From Candidatus Bathyarchaeota archaeon (GTDB lineage Archaea; Thermoproteota; Bathyarchaeia; RBG-16-48-13; GCA-020355125), in contig JAUWJG010000026.1 of the NCBI GenBank assembly GCA_030607815.1, positions 1-8,743 on the forward strand: a DNA stretch of 8,743 bases, read 5' to 3'. The notes under the pieces were generated by a model. The model was not told the DNA's origin. It did no database searches and saw only the letters and a program-made list of their open reading frames with translations. How positions within the stretch are numbered: the stretch's first letter is position 1; each line of letters starts with the position of its first letter. Positions 1 to 4,924 of the stretch are shown here, piece by piece. Position numbers and translations under genes: made by a program.

Positions 1-2
1 AA

Positions 3-578
3 GAAAGTAGACAAGGGGGGGTAAACCAAGTTGAGAAGGGGGGTGTACACCAGGTTGACACACAAAAGAAACTATATACAAAAGAAACTATAACAAAAGA
101 GAGAGTACGCACACGCACTTCAAATTCAAATAAAAAATTGATAGAAAGAGCCCTTCATGTCAGAATTCTAGAATCTGAACATCTCGAATTGATAGAAAAA
201 TATGGGAAGGGGGTAGCCGACTGGTGTTATAAATTCTTGAGTGAATGGAAAGAAGACAGGCCAAGGTCAAAGTGGAGAAATAACGATTATAGATCGATAA
301 ATAGATGGGTAATAGATGCTTATAAAGAACAGAAGATTCGAAAAACTAAAAATCAAGGATTTGATTCAGAAGAAAAAAACAAGGAAACTGCAAAAAAAAT
401 TGTCACCAATTTTAATGGCAAAGCAAAAGAAAAGGGGATAAGGATTGATGCAGACGTAACTTCTTTGCTATTTACCTTTTTAACTTCCCAAAAATCTCCG
501 ATTGGAATTAAATATTCAGATCATGGCTTTCAGCCTCAAGTTGAAAATTTGATGAGGAAATATAAACTAATTAATTAA
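3..578 (+). CDS. Phage replication protein, C-terminal part (5' end outside window)
   Basis: The frame is open from the window edge to the TAA at 576-578, so 191 residues of a longer protein are visible; the TTG at 138 is only an internal codon. The visible part starts with a repetitive linker, GGVNQVEK then GGVHQVDT, followed by QKKLYTKETITKE. This style of linker is familiar from phage replication-initiator proteins, where it joins an N-terminal winged-helix DNA-binding domain (not in view) to the C-terminal part. After it comes a Trp/Tyr-rich segment containing KWRNNDYRSINRWVIDAY, which I recognise from the C-termini of such proteins, and then a basic tail ending near YSDHGFQPQVENLMRKY that I do not recognise. 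The protein would act at the phage origin, probably recruiting host helicase machinery (inference). Repeats in the linker DNA are listed separately. The family call is by pattern, not by database search. Confidence 0.65.
   Translation, partial: ESRQGGVNQVEKGGVHQVDTQKKLYTKETITKERVRTRTSNSNKKLIERALHVRILESEHLELIEKYGKGVADWCYKFLSEWKEDRPRSKWRNNDYRSINRWVIDAYKEQKIRKTKNQGFDSEEKNKETAKKIVTNFNGKAKEKGIRIDADVTSLLFTFLTSQKSPIGIKYSDHGFQPQVENLMRKYKLIN
15..100 (+). repeat. Two sets of short direct repeats inside the replication gene; candidate origin (inference)
   Basis: Set 1 is two imperfect 24-bp units, 15-38 and 39-62, each beginning with a run of six or seven G and encoding GGV(N/H)QV. Set 2 follows at once: ACAAAAGAAACTATA occurs perfectly at 62-76 and 78-92, and a third partial copy (ACAAAAGAG) starts at 93. 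Set 2 has a 16-bp period, which is not a multiple of three, so the reading frame differs between copies and the identity cannot come from protein repetition. G-rich iteron-like units beside an AT-rich repeated tract inside an initiator gene resemble the lambda O gene origin arrangement. Origin function is an inference; the left part lies outside the window. Confidence 0.45.
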
Positions 579-691
579 AGGAGAAAAAGTGGTGGCATTT
601 CCATGGAGACGAAGATATAAAATCTTTCTTTGATCAAATGGAAAAGCTGGGAATGAAGCGAAATGTTAAAAAAATTAAAGAAAATACTTGA
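575..691 (+). other. Open frame without a usable start, downstream of a strong RBS
   Basis: A good Shine-Dalgarno (AAAGGAG, 577-583) follows the replication gene, but the frame it serves is unclear. The two GTG codons at 589 and 592 open a peptide of only 14 codons ending at 633. The frame one base along reads WWHFHGDEDIKSFFDQMEKL and on to TGA at 689-691, and looks protein-like, but it has no ATG, GTG or TTG before the internal ATG at 638; the codon in the start position (587-589) is AAG. It could be a small gene damaged by a point change or one-base indel, or simply non-coding leader. Confidence 0.25.
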
Positions 692-749
692 ACAGAAATT
701 TGATTGTAAAGTATTAGTGAAACTAACTACTAAGGAAGAGAAATTATGA
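663..749 (+). CDS. Possible 28-residue small protein upstream of rusA
   Basis: A short Lys-rich open frame starts at ATG 663, begins MLKKLKKILEQKFDCKV and ends with TGA at 747-749, which overlaps the rusA ATG in an ATGA junction. That junction is the same arrangement seen between most genes of this window and is the main support. Against it are the length, a weak ribosome binding site (only GGGA about ten bases upstream) and the 29-bp overlap with the competing frame that ends at 691. No function can be suggested. It might act only as a leader that couples ribosomes into rusA. Confidence 0.35.
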   Translation: MLKKLKKILEQKFDCKVLVKLTTKEEKL

Positions 750-1345
750 GGTTTTATCAGACTGGCGTTCCAGTTGCTAAAAAGAGACACCGAACTTCAA
801 AAGGAAGAAGGTACGACCCTCAACATTCTGAAAAAATGAAATTGAAGTGGATATTCGCTGCTCAGTTTCGTGAACAAGGCTTTTTAAAGCCCCTAGAAGG
901 GCCGATCGAAGCCTGCGTAGAGATATATTGCCCGGTTCCTAAATCGTGGTCAAAAAAGAGGCGTGAAAAGGCTCTATTTACCTATGTTGAAACACGTCCC
1001 GATACAGACAATTATTTAAAATTTTATTTCGATGTCTTAAACAAAATAGCTTATAACGATGATTCGCAGATTGCGTCCGTCAGTTCAGACAAAAGATATA
1101 ATAATAAACCTGGAGTAGAGATAAATCTCTTTCCGTTGGAGAATAATAATATGATTAATGAGCATGCTATAACATATAAAGATAAATTAACTTTAGAAGA
1201 TTTAAGTTACTTAATTAAGAAAGCTCACAGATTAGGTTTAAATAGTAGACATCTATTAAGGGTGTTCCAAGAAGAAGATGATGAAGGTATGCATGTTTAC
1301 TTTGTGGTTGAAGAGCTAAAGGAGAGGGGCAATGACTTGGATTAG
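746..1345 (+). CDS. rusA: RusA-family Holliday junction resolvase with C-terminal extension
   Basis: RusA enzymes are dimeric endonucleases that cut four-way DNA junctions symmetrically, resolving phage recombination and replication intermediates before packaging. Residues 1-130 carry the domain: the KKRHRTSKGRRYDP stretch near the N-terminus, then RPDTDNYLKFYFDVLN at 84-99 with D86, D88 and K92 in the spacing of the E. coli catalytic D70, D72 and K76, and NDDSQI at 104-109 supplying the third acidic residue. The family is normally about 120-140 residues; this protein has 199, with roughly 64 extra residues from M136 that I do not recognise. ATG 746 follows an AAGGA-type site at 732 and overlaps an upstream TGA. 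An internal ATG at 1151 has its own GGAG at 1138, so the extension might also be made alone. The TAG stop overlaps the next gene by 14 bp. The RusA call is firm; the extension's role is unknown. Confidence 0.9.
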   Translation: MRFYQTGVPVAKKRHRTSKGRRYDPQHSEKMKLKWIFAAQFREQGFLKPLEGPIEACVEIYCPVPKSWSKKRREKALFTYVETRPDTDNYLKFYFDVLNKIAYNDDSQIASVSSDKRYNNKPGVEINLFPLENNNMINEHAITYKDKLTLEDLSYLIKKAHRLGLNSRHLLRVFQEEDDEGMHVYFVVEELKERGNDLD

Positions 1346-1541
1346 TGTTAAAGACAGACAGCCTGAAATTGATATGGTTGTTTTGGTTGCAAATATGAGG
1401 TATGGAATGGAAGTGTTTAAGGCGGTGTATTATAGACGTGATAATGTTTTTGTATTATCTAATCCTAACATTAGAGAAACAATTGCATTAGACATAACAC
1501 ATTGGATGGAAATACCCGCCCTACCAAAGGAGAAAGAATGA
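1332..1541 (+). CDS. DUF551-type small phage protein, copy 1
   Basis: This 69-residue protein begins MTWISVKDRQPE and ends near DITHWMEIPALPKE, the two ends that define DUF551: a WISVxDxxP opening and a THWMPLP-like close. The middle, VVLVANMRYG and VFKAVYYRR, fits the beta-rich core of the family. DUF551 proteins are common in phage accessory regions and have no established biochemical role. The start is set by AAAGGAG at 1318-1324, and the gene overlaps rusA by 14 bp, so it is probably translationally coupled. The next gene is a diverged tandem copy: after the start both proteins read WISVKD followed by a Pro-Glu pair, and the DNA around both starts is also similar. Confidence 0.8.
   Translation: MTWISVKDRQPEIDMVVLVANMRYGMEVFKAVYYRRDNVFVLSNPNIRETIALDITHWMEIPALPKEKE
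1526..1532 (+). promoter_or_regulatory. Ribosome binding site for the second DUF551 gene
   Basis: AAAGGAG lies six bases before ATG 1538. It decides that start over the ATG at 1502, which would add 12 residues (MDGNTRPTKGER) read out of frame through the end of the preceding gene, including this site itself. Confidence 0.8.
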
Positions 1542-1822
1542 ATTGGATTAGCGTTAAAGATGGATTACCCGAAGGAGAAGAGCAGTATCTAGTTTACGTA
1601 GAGGAGTTTAATCCTGAAACATTTAATGGTTTTAGCCATTATACGATAATTACAACATTTGAAAAAAGGATAACCGAGACCATTATAGAAAATGATAGAA
1701 TTATTCATATTTTAAGCAAAGATATGGATTTTTTTGTAAACGAGTATGATAGAGATATTAAAGTTACCCACTGGATGCCATTACCTAAACCACCTAAGGA
1801 GAAGCAAAATGAACAAGTTTAA
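1538..1822 (+). CDS. DUF551-type small phage protein, copy 2
   Basis: The protein has 94 residues and shows the DUF551 hallmarks: MNWISVKDGLPEGEEQYLVYV at the N-terminus and VTHWMPLPKPPKE at the C-terminus. It is longer than copy 1 because of an insertion in the middle (about residues 25-70, including TIITTFEKRITETIIENDRI). ATG 1538 overlaps the previous TGA (ATGA), and its binding site is at 1526-1532. The tandem arrangement suggests an old local duplication followed by divergence. The function is unknown for the whole family; no catalytic residues can be pointed to. Confidence 0.82.
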   Translation: MNWISVKDGLPEGEEQYLVYVEEFNPETFNGFSHYTIITTFEKRITETIIENDRIIHILSKDMDFFVNEYDRDIKVTHWMPLPKPPKEKQNEQV

Positions 1823-1988
1823 ATTTGTTTTAAGATGTGTAGCCATGGGATTAGCATTTTCATCGCTTGTTGTAGTTATAACTTTTCCATCGAGTTTTCT
1901 TTCTCCCCCTTATGATCGTTTCGGTAGTTTTCTTTCATTATTTATTGTAGCCACTGTGGCAAGTTATTTAAATGAGGTTAAAAGATGA
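1809..1988 (+). CDS. Small membrane protein, two predicted transmembrane helices
   Basis: This is a 59-residue hydrophobic protein. Residues about 7-27 (from VLRCVAMGLAFSSLVVVITF) and 38-54 (around FGSFLSLFIVATVASYL) could each cross the membrane, with a short Pro/Tyr/Asp loop between them and a charged C-terminus, NEVKR. ATG 1809 is preferred over the ATG at 1746 because AAGGAG at 1796-1801 is ideally placed, and because the longer form would read 21 residues out of frame through the DUF551 gene. It overlaps that gene by 14 bp and the next gene by ATGA. I recognise no family. Two helices and small size are compatible with a phage membrane effector, but nothing specific supports a holin call. 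Confidence 0.7.
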   Translation: MNKFKFVLRCVAMGLAFSSLVVVITFPSSFLSPPYDRFGSFLSLFIVATVASYLNEVKR

Positions 1989-2152
1989 ATGAAAAAATTG
2001 TAACCACTGTAGAGTCGATTGAAATAGCCATGCAGTCTTGTGAGGAAAATAAGGAAATTGTCAGAAATATGAGCAAGAAGAAAAGAAAAAAATATGGGAA
2101 AGATGTGATGTCAATGTTGGACGGTATTGTAAGGGAGGGGAAAGATGAATAG
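1985..2152 (+). CDS. Hypothetical 55-residue charged protein
   Basis: The frame runs from ATG 1985 to TAG 2150-2152. It starts in an ATGA overlap with the membrane-protein gene and ends overlapping the next ATG at 2145. GAGGT at 1974-1978 could serve as its ribosome binding site. The product begins MNEKIVTTVESIEIAMQS, has a basic centre (SKKKRKKYGKD) and ends GIVREGKDE. It looks helical and has no Cys cluster or membrane segment. No family is recognised. Precise fitting between two neighbours with overlaps at both ends is the main reason to accept it as real. Confidence 0.65.
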   Translation: MNEKIVTTVESIEIAMQSCEENKEIVRNMSKKKRKKYGKDVMSMLDGIVREGKDE

Positions 2153-2369
2153 CCACTCCAATTGGATGAAGTGCACAACATGCAAATCAATAGTTGTGTT
2201 AAATGCAACAGGTATTTGTTTGGGATGTCAGACTGGATTTACAAAACCCCTTGACGAAGAGAGGTATGGGTTAAAGCCCACGTTAGATCCAGTACCAGAA
2301 CCAATAACAGCAAAATATGAGTATATGCCTATAGAAACTATTAACCAAAAGGAGAAAAAGAATGGGTAA
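2145..2369 (+). CDS. Small zinc-ribbon-like protein
   Basis: This 74-residue protein has two CxxC knuckles, C10-T-T-C13 and C25-L-G-C28, separated by 11 residues (KSIVVLNATGI). This is a typical minimal zinc ribbon. The remainder is Pro-rich and probably extended (ERYGLKPTLDPVPEPI) with a Lys-rich end. Metal binding is inferred from the cysteine pattern; there is no clue to a partner, which could be nucleic acid or protein. GGGAGGGG just upstream (2133-2140) supports ATG 2145, which overlaps the preceding stop by 8 bp. The 3' end overlaps the next gene by 8 bp, so translation is likely coupled. Confidence 0.75.
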   Translation: MNSHSNWMKCTTCKSIVVLNATGICLGCQTGFTKPLDEERYGLKPTLDPVPEPITAKYEYMPIETINQKEKKNG

Positions 2370-2754
2370 TGTGCGATTTTTAGAAGATAATTGGATATAT
2401 ATAGCCCCAACAACCAATAAATGGAGTAAATTTATGAGTATATTTAAAAGAAAGAAAAAAGGAAATGTAAGATTTTGCAGCCCATTAGAAGAAACTGAAA
2501 GGGAATATACAGACAGGAAATTTAAAGCATTGCTTTCTGAAATAGAAAAGCTTAGTGAGAGAATAGAAATATTAGAAACTGTTAATAAGAATAATTATAT
2601 TCTTATAAACTCTGTCGAAGGGATGTGGGATGAGAAGAAAGACCTCTGGATAAACCCTTACAAAGCTAAAATATGGGCTAAAGAAAACGGTTATTCATAT
2701 GTTGAGTCTTTTAATACAAGTGGAGAACTTTGGGTAAAAGAGGAAAAGAAATGA
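2362..2754 (+). CDS. Hypothetical protein with central coiled coil
   Basis: The protein has 130 residues. After a basic patch at 29-34 (KRKKKG) comes a helical, heptad-like stretch at about 50-76 (TDRKFKALLSEIEKLSERIE and beyond), then a Trp-rich C-terminal part (MWDEKKDLWINPYKAKIWAKE). The peptide GNVRF occurs twice, at residues 2-6 and again right after the basic patch, so the first 30 residues could be a duplication or a secondary start region; an internal ATG at 2433 lacks a good binding site. ATG 2362 follows AAAAGGAG at 2347-2354 and overlaps the preceding gene by 8 bp. No family is recognised. Confidence 0.7.
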   Translation: MGNVRFLEDNWIYIAPTTNKWSKFMSIFKRKKKGNVRFCSPLEETEREYTDRKFKALLSEIEKLSERIEILETVNKNNYILINSVEGMWDEKKDLWINPYKAKIWAKENGYSYVESFNTSGELWVKEEKK

Positions 2755-3008
2755 ACAAAAAACTATGCGAATGTTGTCAAAAGAGTATGTGTACTCATAG
2801 GTATTTCATTTCCAATGTGGAAACAAGCTGGGCTAGACAGTGGTGTAGAAAATGTTTTAAAAGTTGGATAAAAAAGGCTATTAATCCATCAGACCCAATG
2901 AAGCTTTTAGTTGTAAAACAATGTCCCCCATGGAGAGAGAAGCTTCGGGTTTGGAGGTTAAAGCTTAGATTGTTAGGGCTTAAATTAATTGGAGGGAGTG
3001 TTAAATGA
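2751..3008 (+). CDS. Small Cys-rich, probably metal-binding protein
   Basis: This 85-residue protein begins MNKKLCECCQKSMCTHRYF and later has CRKC. Candidate ligands are C6, C8, C9, C14, H16, C32 and C35, enough for a zinc finger of the treble-clef or ribbon kind. The C-terminal half is strongly basic and helical (PPWREKLRVWRLKLRLLGLK), which would suit binding to nucleic acid or membrane surface; that is inference. ATG 2751 is chosen over the ATG at 2730 because of AGAGGA at 2739-2744 and the ATGA overlap with the upstream stop. The end overlaps the next start in the same way. No family is recognised. Confidence 0.72.
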   Translation: MNKKLCECCQKSMCTHRYFISNVETSWARQWCRKCFKSWIKKAINPSDPMKLLVVKQCPPWREKLRVWRLKLRLLGLKLIGGSVK

Positions 3009-3334
3009 CAAAAAAAAAGATGAGTAAAGGCGAAGAAATGACTTATAAAAACTCTCTAGATAATATGTTAACCTCTCTTCAAGAAACGTGGCAGGCAAAT
3101 CAAAGATTGATAAAAGACACAATAAAAGAGTTAGAAAGAAAAGTTATAACAGTAGAAAAAAGAGTTAAGGGGGTTAAGACTTCACTCAAAACGGAGACCT
3201 CTTATATGACCAAAGTTGTGGCAAAGTCGCAAGCTACAAGAAAAGGTCTACAGAAGTTTTTAGATGACATTGATCCAGAAGTTTTAGATAAAATAAAAAG
3301 AATAGGCGAGATCATGAATGAGGGATATTATTAA
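3005..3334 (+). CDS. Coiled-coil protein of unknown function
   Basis: The protein has 109 residues, nearly all predicted helix, rich in Lys, Glu, Leu and Val. The stretch from about 20 to 65 (LTSLQETWQANQRLIKDTIK then ELERKVITVEKRVKGVKTSL) has hydrophobic residues at heptad spacing. There are no cysteines, no membrane segment and no catalytic motif. GGAGG at 2991-2995 and an ATGA overlap define the start; two further in-frame ATGs near the 5' end (3020 and 3038) are weaker options. The layout resembles the coiled-coil protein at 7671-8051, including an RVKG peptide in the same part of the helix, so a distant relation is possible but not shown. Confidence 0.7.
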   Translation: MTKKKMSKGEEMTYKNSLDNMLTSLQETWQANQRLIKDTIKELERKVITVEKRVKGVKTSLKTETSYMTKVVAKSQATRKGLQKFLDDIDPEVLDKIKRIGEIMNEGYY

Positions 3335-3362
3335 AGGATAAAAAAACAAAAGGAGAAAAATA

Positions 3363-3707
3363 ATGGATTTTAAATTAAGCGTTTTTTTTACAAACGGAAA
3401 AGATCTAGTAATGGTTTTAGAAAAAACTGAACTAGCTGAGTTTTTAACTTCAATGAGTAGAAATAAGCCGCGTTGGAATAAAGAGGGAAAGAGTGGCTTT
3501 GGTCTTCCTTTATACAATGTTATGTACTACTCGTTCATTGAATATACAGAAGCAATGAAAAAAGAAGATGCAGAAAGGGTAAAAAAGGCACAAGAAGCGA
3601 CTGCGTTCAAGCAAAAAGCTGCCAAAGAAGAAAACAAGGAAACCAATGTAGAGGCTGCTTTAGATGGCCCTCACATGATAAAGAGAAAGGATAAGCCAGT
3701 AGCTTAA
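3363..3707 (+). CDS. Hypothetical protein with charged C-terminal tail
   Basis: The protein has 114 residues in two parts. Residues 1-60 look folded, with beta-like stretches (FKLSVFFTNGKDLVMVLEKT) and an aromatic patch (LYNVMYYSFIEY). Residues 62-114 are a highly charged Lys/Glu/Ala region, helical and probably partly disordered. AAAAGGAG ending at 3355 sets ATG 3363. A gap of 28 bp separates it from the coiled-coil gene and 48 bp follow before the ParB-like gene, so it ends the first tightly overlapped gene string. No family is recognised. Confidence 0.68.
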   Translation: MDFKLSVFFTNGKDLVMVLEKTELAEFLTSMSRNKPRWNKEGKSGFGLPLYNVMYYSFIEYTEAMKKEDAERVKKAQEATAFKQKAAKEENKETNVEAALDGPHMIKRKDKPVA

Positions 3708-3718
3708 CTAACTGTTTA

Positions 3719-3753
3719 TCTACTTGGGAGAAATCCCGTGAACCATAGGTAGA
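3719..3753 (+). promoter_or_regulatory. Possible RNA hairpin in the leader of the ParB-like gene
   Basis: The 48-bp spacer contains GGGA (3726-3729), GAAA loop (3730-3733) and TCCC (3734-3737), a perfect four-pair stem closed by a GNRA tetraloop. TCTAC (3719-3723) and GTAGA (3749-3753) are also complementary and could form an outer stem that would sequester the weak AGG ribosome binding site before ATG 3756. No run of T follows, so it is not a classical terminator. A regulatory role is inference. Confidence 0.35.
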
Positions 3754-3755
3754 AT

Positions 3756-4280
3756 ATGAATGAAATAACATGGAAATATGAAAAGAGGAATATAAATGAC
3801 CTCATCGAAAACAAAGACAATCCGCGAACAATGTCGAAACATAAGGCGGAATGTCTCAAAACGTCACTTAAAAAGTATGGACAATGCGAAGCTCTTGTTA
3901 TCCAACCAGACGGCAAAATTGTCGGGGGACACCAAAGGCTCAGAACACTTCGAGCCCTCGGCATTAGTGAAGTTGATGTTGCGATACCTTCCCGATCCCT
4001 TTCAGGAAAGGAAGAGCAAGAGCTAACGATCGGCCTTAACAAGATTTGTGGGCAATTCGATGACGATATGCTAGCTAATCGATGGGATCCACTTATCTTG
4101 TGTGAGGCTGGCTTCACTGAAGAAGAATTAAATACAGATATTATTCCAAAAGAAAAGCCAAAATCTTTTTCTATTAATCTTAAGTTTGAGAGTGAAACGG
4201 CTGTAAGAGAAATGGAAAAGTTTCTCAACGATGTTATGATTACTAGCCCAACTTTTAAAATGAAAGTGAGGGTGAAGTAA
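3756..4280 (+). CDS. ParB-like phage protein (ParB/sulfiredoxin-fold N-terminal domain)
   Basis: The protein has 174 residues. The ParB-N-type domain spans about 10-95: the NPR box at 22-24, LKKYGQCEALVIQPDGKIVG leading into the VGGHQRL box at 56-62, which is the conserved GHxR-type signature of the fold. Residues 95-125 (GLNKICGQFDDDMLANRW then LILCEAGFTEEEL) match the segment that follows in phage ParB proteins, many of which are fused or adjacent to DNA methylases. No ParB HTH is apparent, so this is not a plasmid-partition ParB; such phage proteins have been linked to nuclease, NTP-dependent clamp or methylase-accessory roles. The methyltransferase lies two genes downstream. Base use is distinctly richer in C and G than its neighbours, suggesting separate origin. 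The ATG has only a weak AGG site. A TAATG overlap leads into the next gene. Confidence 0.82.
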   Translation: MNEITWKYEKRNINDLIENKDNPRTMSKHKAECLKTSLKKYGQCEALVIQPDGKIVGGHQRLRTLRALGISEVDVAIPSRSLSGKEEQELTIGLNKICGQFDDDMLANRWDPLILCEAGFTEEELNTDIIPKEKPKSFSINLKFESETAVREMEKFLNDVMITSPTFKMKVRVK

Positions 4281-4663
4281 TGACAACAGTTAAGCCAAGA
4301 ATAAAGATAAACTGGGAAGACGTAGAGAAGTATTTAATTGCAGGCTGTACAGGAACTCAGGTAGCAGCAAAGCTAGGCTTTCATAAAGATACTTTATATG
4401 ATAGATGCGTCAAAGAAAATAATATGAGCTTCTCCGACTACTCCGCTAAAAAGCGACAAAAAGGCAATTCCTTACTACATGCTAAGCAGTTTCAGGTGGC
4501 AATGGGGGGGAATACGGCTCTGCTTGTTTGGCTTGGAAAACAACGGTTAGGACAAGAGGAAAGCCCTAAGAACGCGGAAGGCTTTGATGGAACGTTGGCT
4601 GAGTTGTTGGATGCAATTAAGGGTTTAAAGAAGGAGAAGGGCGATGAAGAAAAAGAAAAGTAA
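4280..4663 (+). CDS. Terminase small-subunit-like DNA-binding protein
   Basis: The protein has 127 residues. Residues 12-46 form a helix-turn-helix (WEDVEKYLIAGCTGTQVAAK then LGFHKDTLYDRC), followed by FSDYSAKKRQKGNSLLHAKQ and GGNTALLVWLGKQRLGQ at 76-92. That succession, ending in a LGKQRLGQ-like motif, is what I recognise from phage terminase small subunits and related packaging proteins, which recognise the packaging start and regulate the large subunit. The C-terminus is Lys/Glu-rich. GAGGG at 4268-4272 and the TAATG overlap with the ParB-like gene set the start. The large subunit gene starts 3.5 kb downstream, not next door, so the packaging role is likely but less certain than usual. Confidence 0.72.
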   Translation: MTTVKPRIKINWEDVEKYLIAGCTGTQVAAKLGFHKDTLYDRCVKENNMSFSDYSAKKRQKGNSLLHAKQFQVAMGGNTALLVWLGKQRLGQEESPKNAEGFDGTLAELLDAIKGLKKEKGDEEKEK

Positions 4664-4922
4664 ATATAAAGTTGTGAAGTCATTAGATGGGGTGGTTAAA
4701 GAACTGAAAGCTGGGAAGATACTTTATTGGATGAAAGACTGGGATTTTGAAGGGGATGAAGAAATCGAAAATTTTGCTTGTCAATATTGCTTGATAGAAA
4801 CTCCTGACAAAATGGAAAAAAAGCCACTGGTGAAAGAATATCATACGTCTTGTTGGAGCGAAGATTATAAAATTCCATGGCATAGGTTAGTACATGGAAA
4901 GTGGTGGACTAAAGGAAAATAG
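4644..4922 (+). CDS. Small protein with CxxC...HxxxC motif
   Basis: The protein has 92 residues. After a very basic start (MKKKKSKYK) come C46-Q-Y-C49 and, 17 residues later, H67-T-S-C70, a plausible CCHC zinc site. Six tryptophans, including the ending HGKWWTKGK, suggest a compact small fold. AAGGAG at 4631-4636 supports ATG 4644, which overlaps the terminase-like gene by 20 bp. It sits between the packaging-type gene and the methyltransferase. No family is recognised and metal binding is inferred from residue spacing only. Confidence 0.7.
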   Translation: MKKKKSKYKVVKSLDGVVKELKAGKILYWMKDWDFEGDEEIENFACQYCLIETPDKMEKKPLVKEYHTSCWSEDYKIPWHRLVHGKWWTKGK

Positions 4923-4924
4923 AC

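Noticed and set aside
54..78. TTGACA and TATATA resembling a promoter
   Set aside because: Spacing is only about 13 bases, below the usual 16-18, and the sequence lies in the replication coding frame and its repeats.
1746..1808. Upstream start for the small membrane protein
   Set aside because: The 21 added residues are the out-of-frame reading of the DUF551 end, while ATG 1809 has a well-placed AAGGAG.
3716..4228. Long open frame of 170 codons on the minus strand
   Set aside because: It lies opposite the ParB-like gene, whose motifs are clear. The minus frame is rich in Ser, Phe and Leu as expected for a mirror of coding sequence, and no minus-strand gene exists elsewhere.
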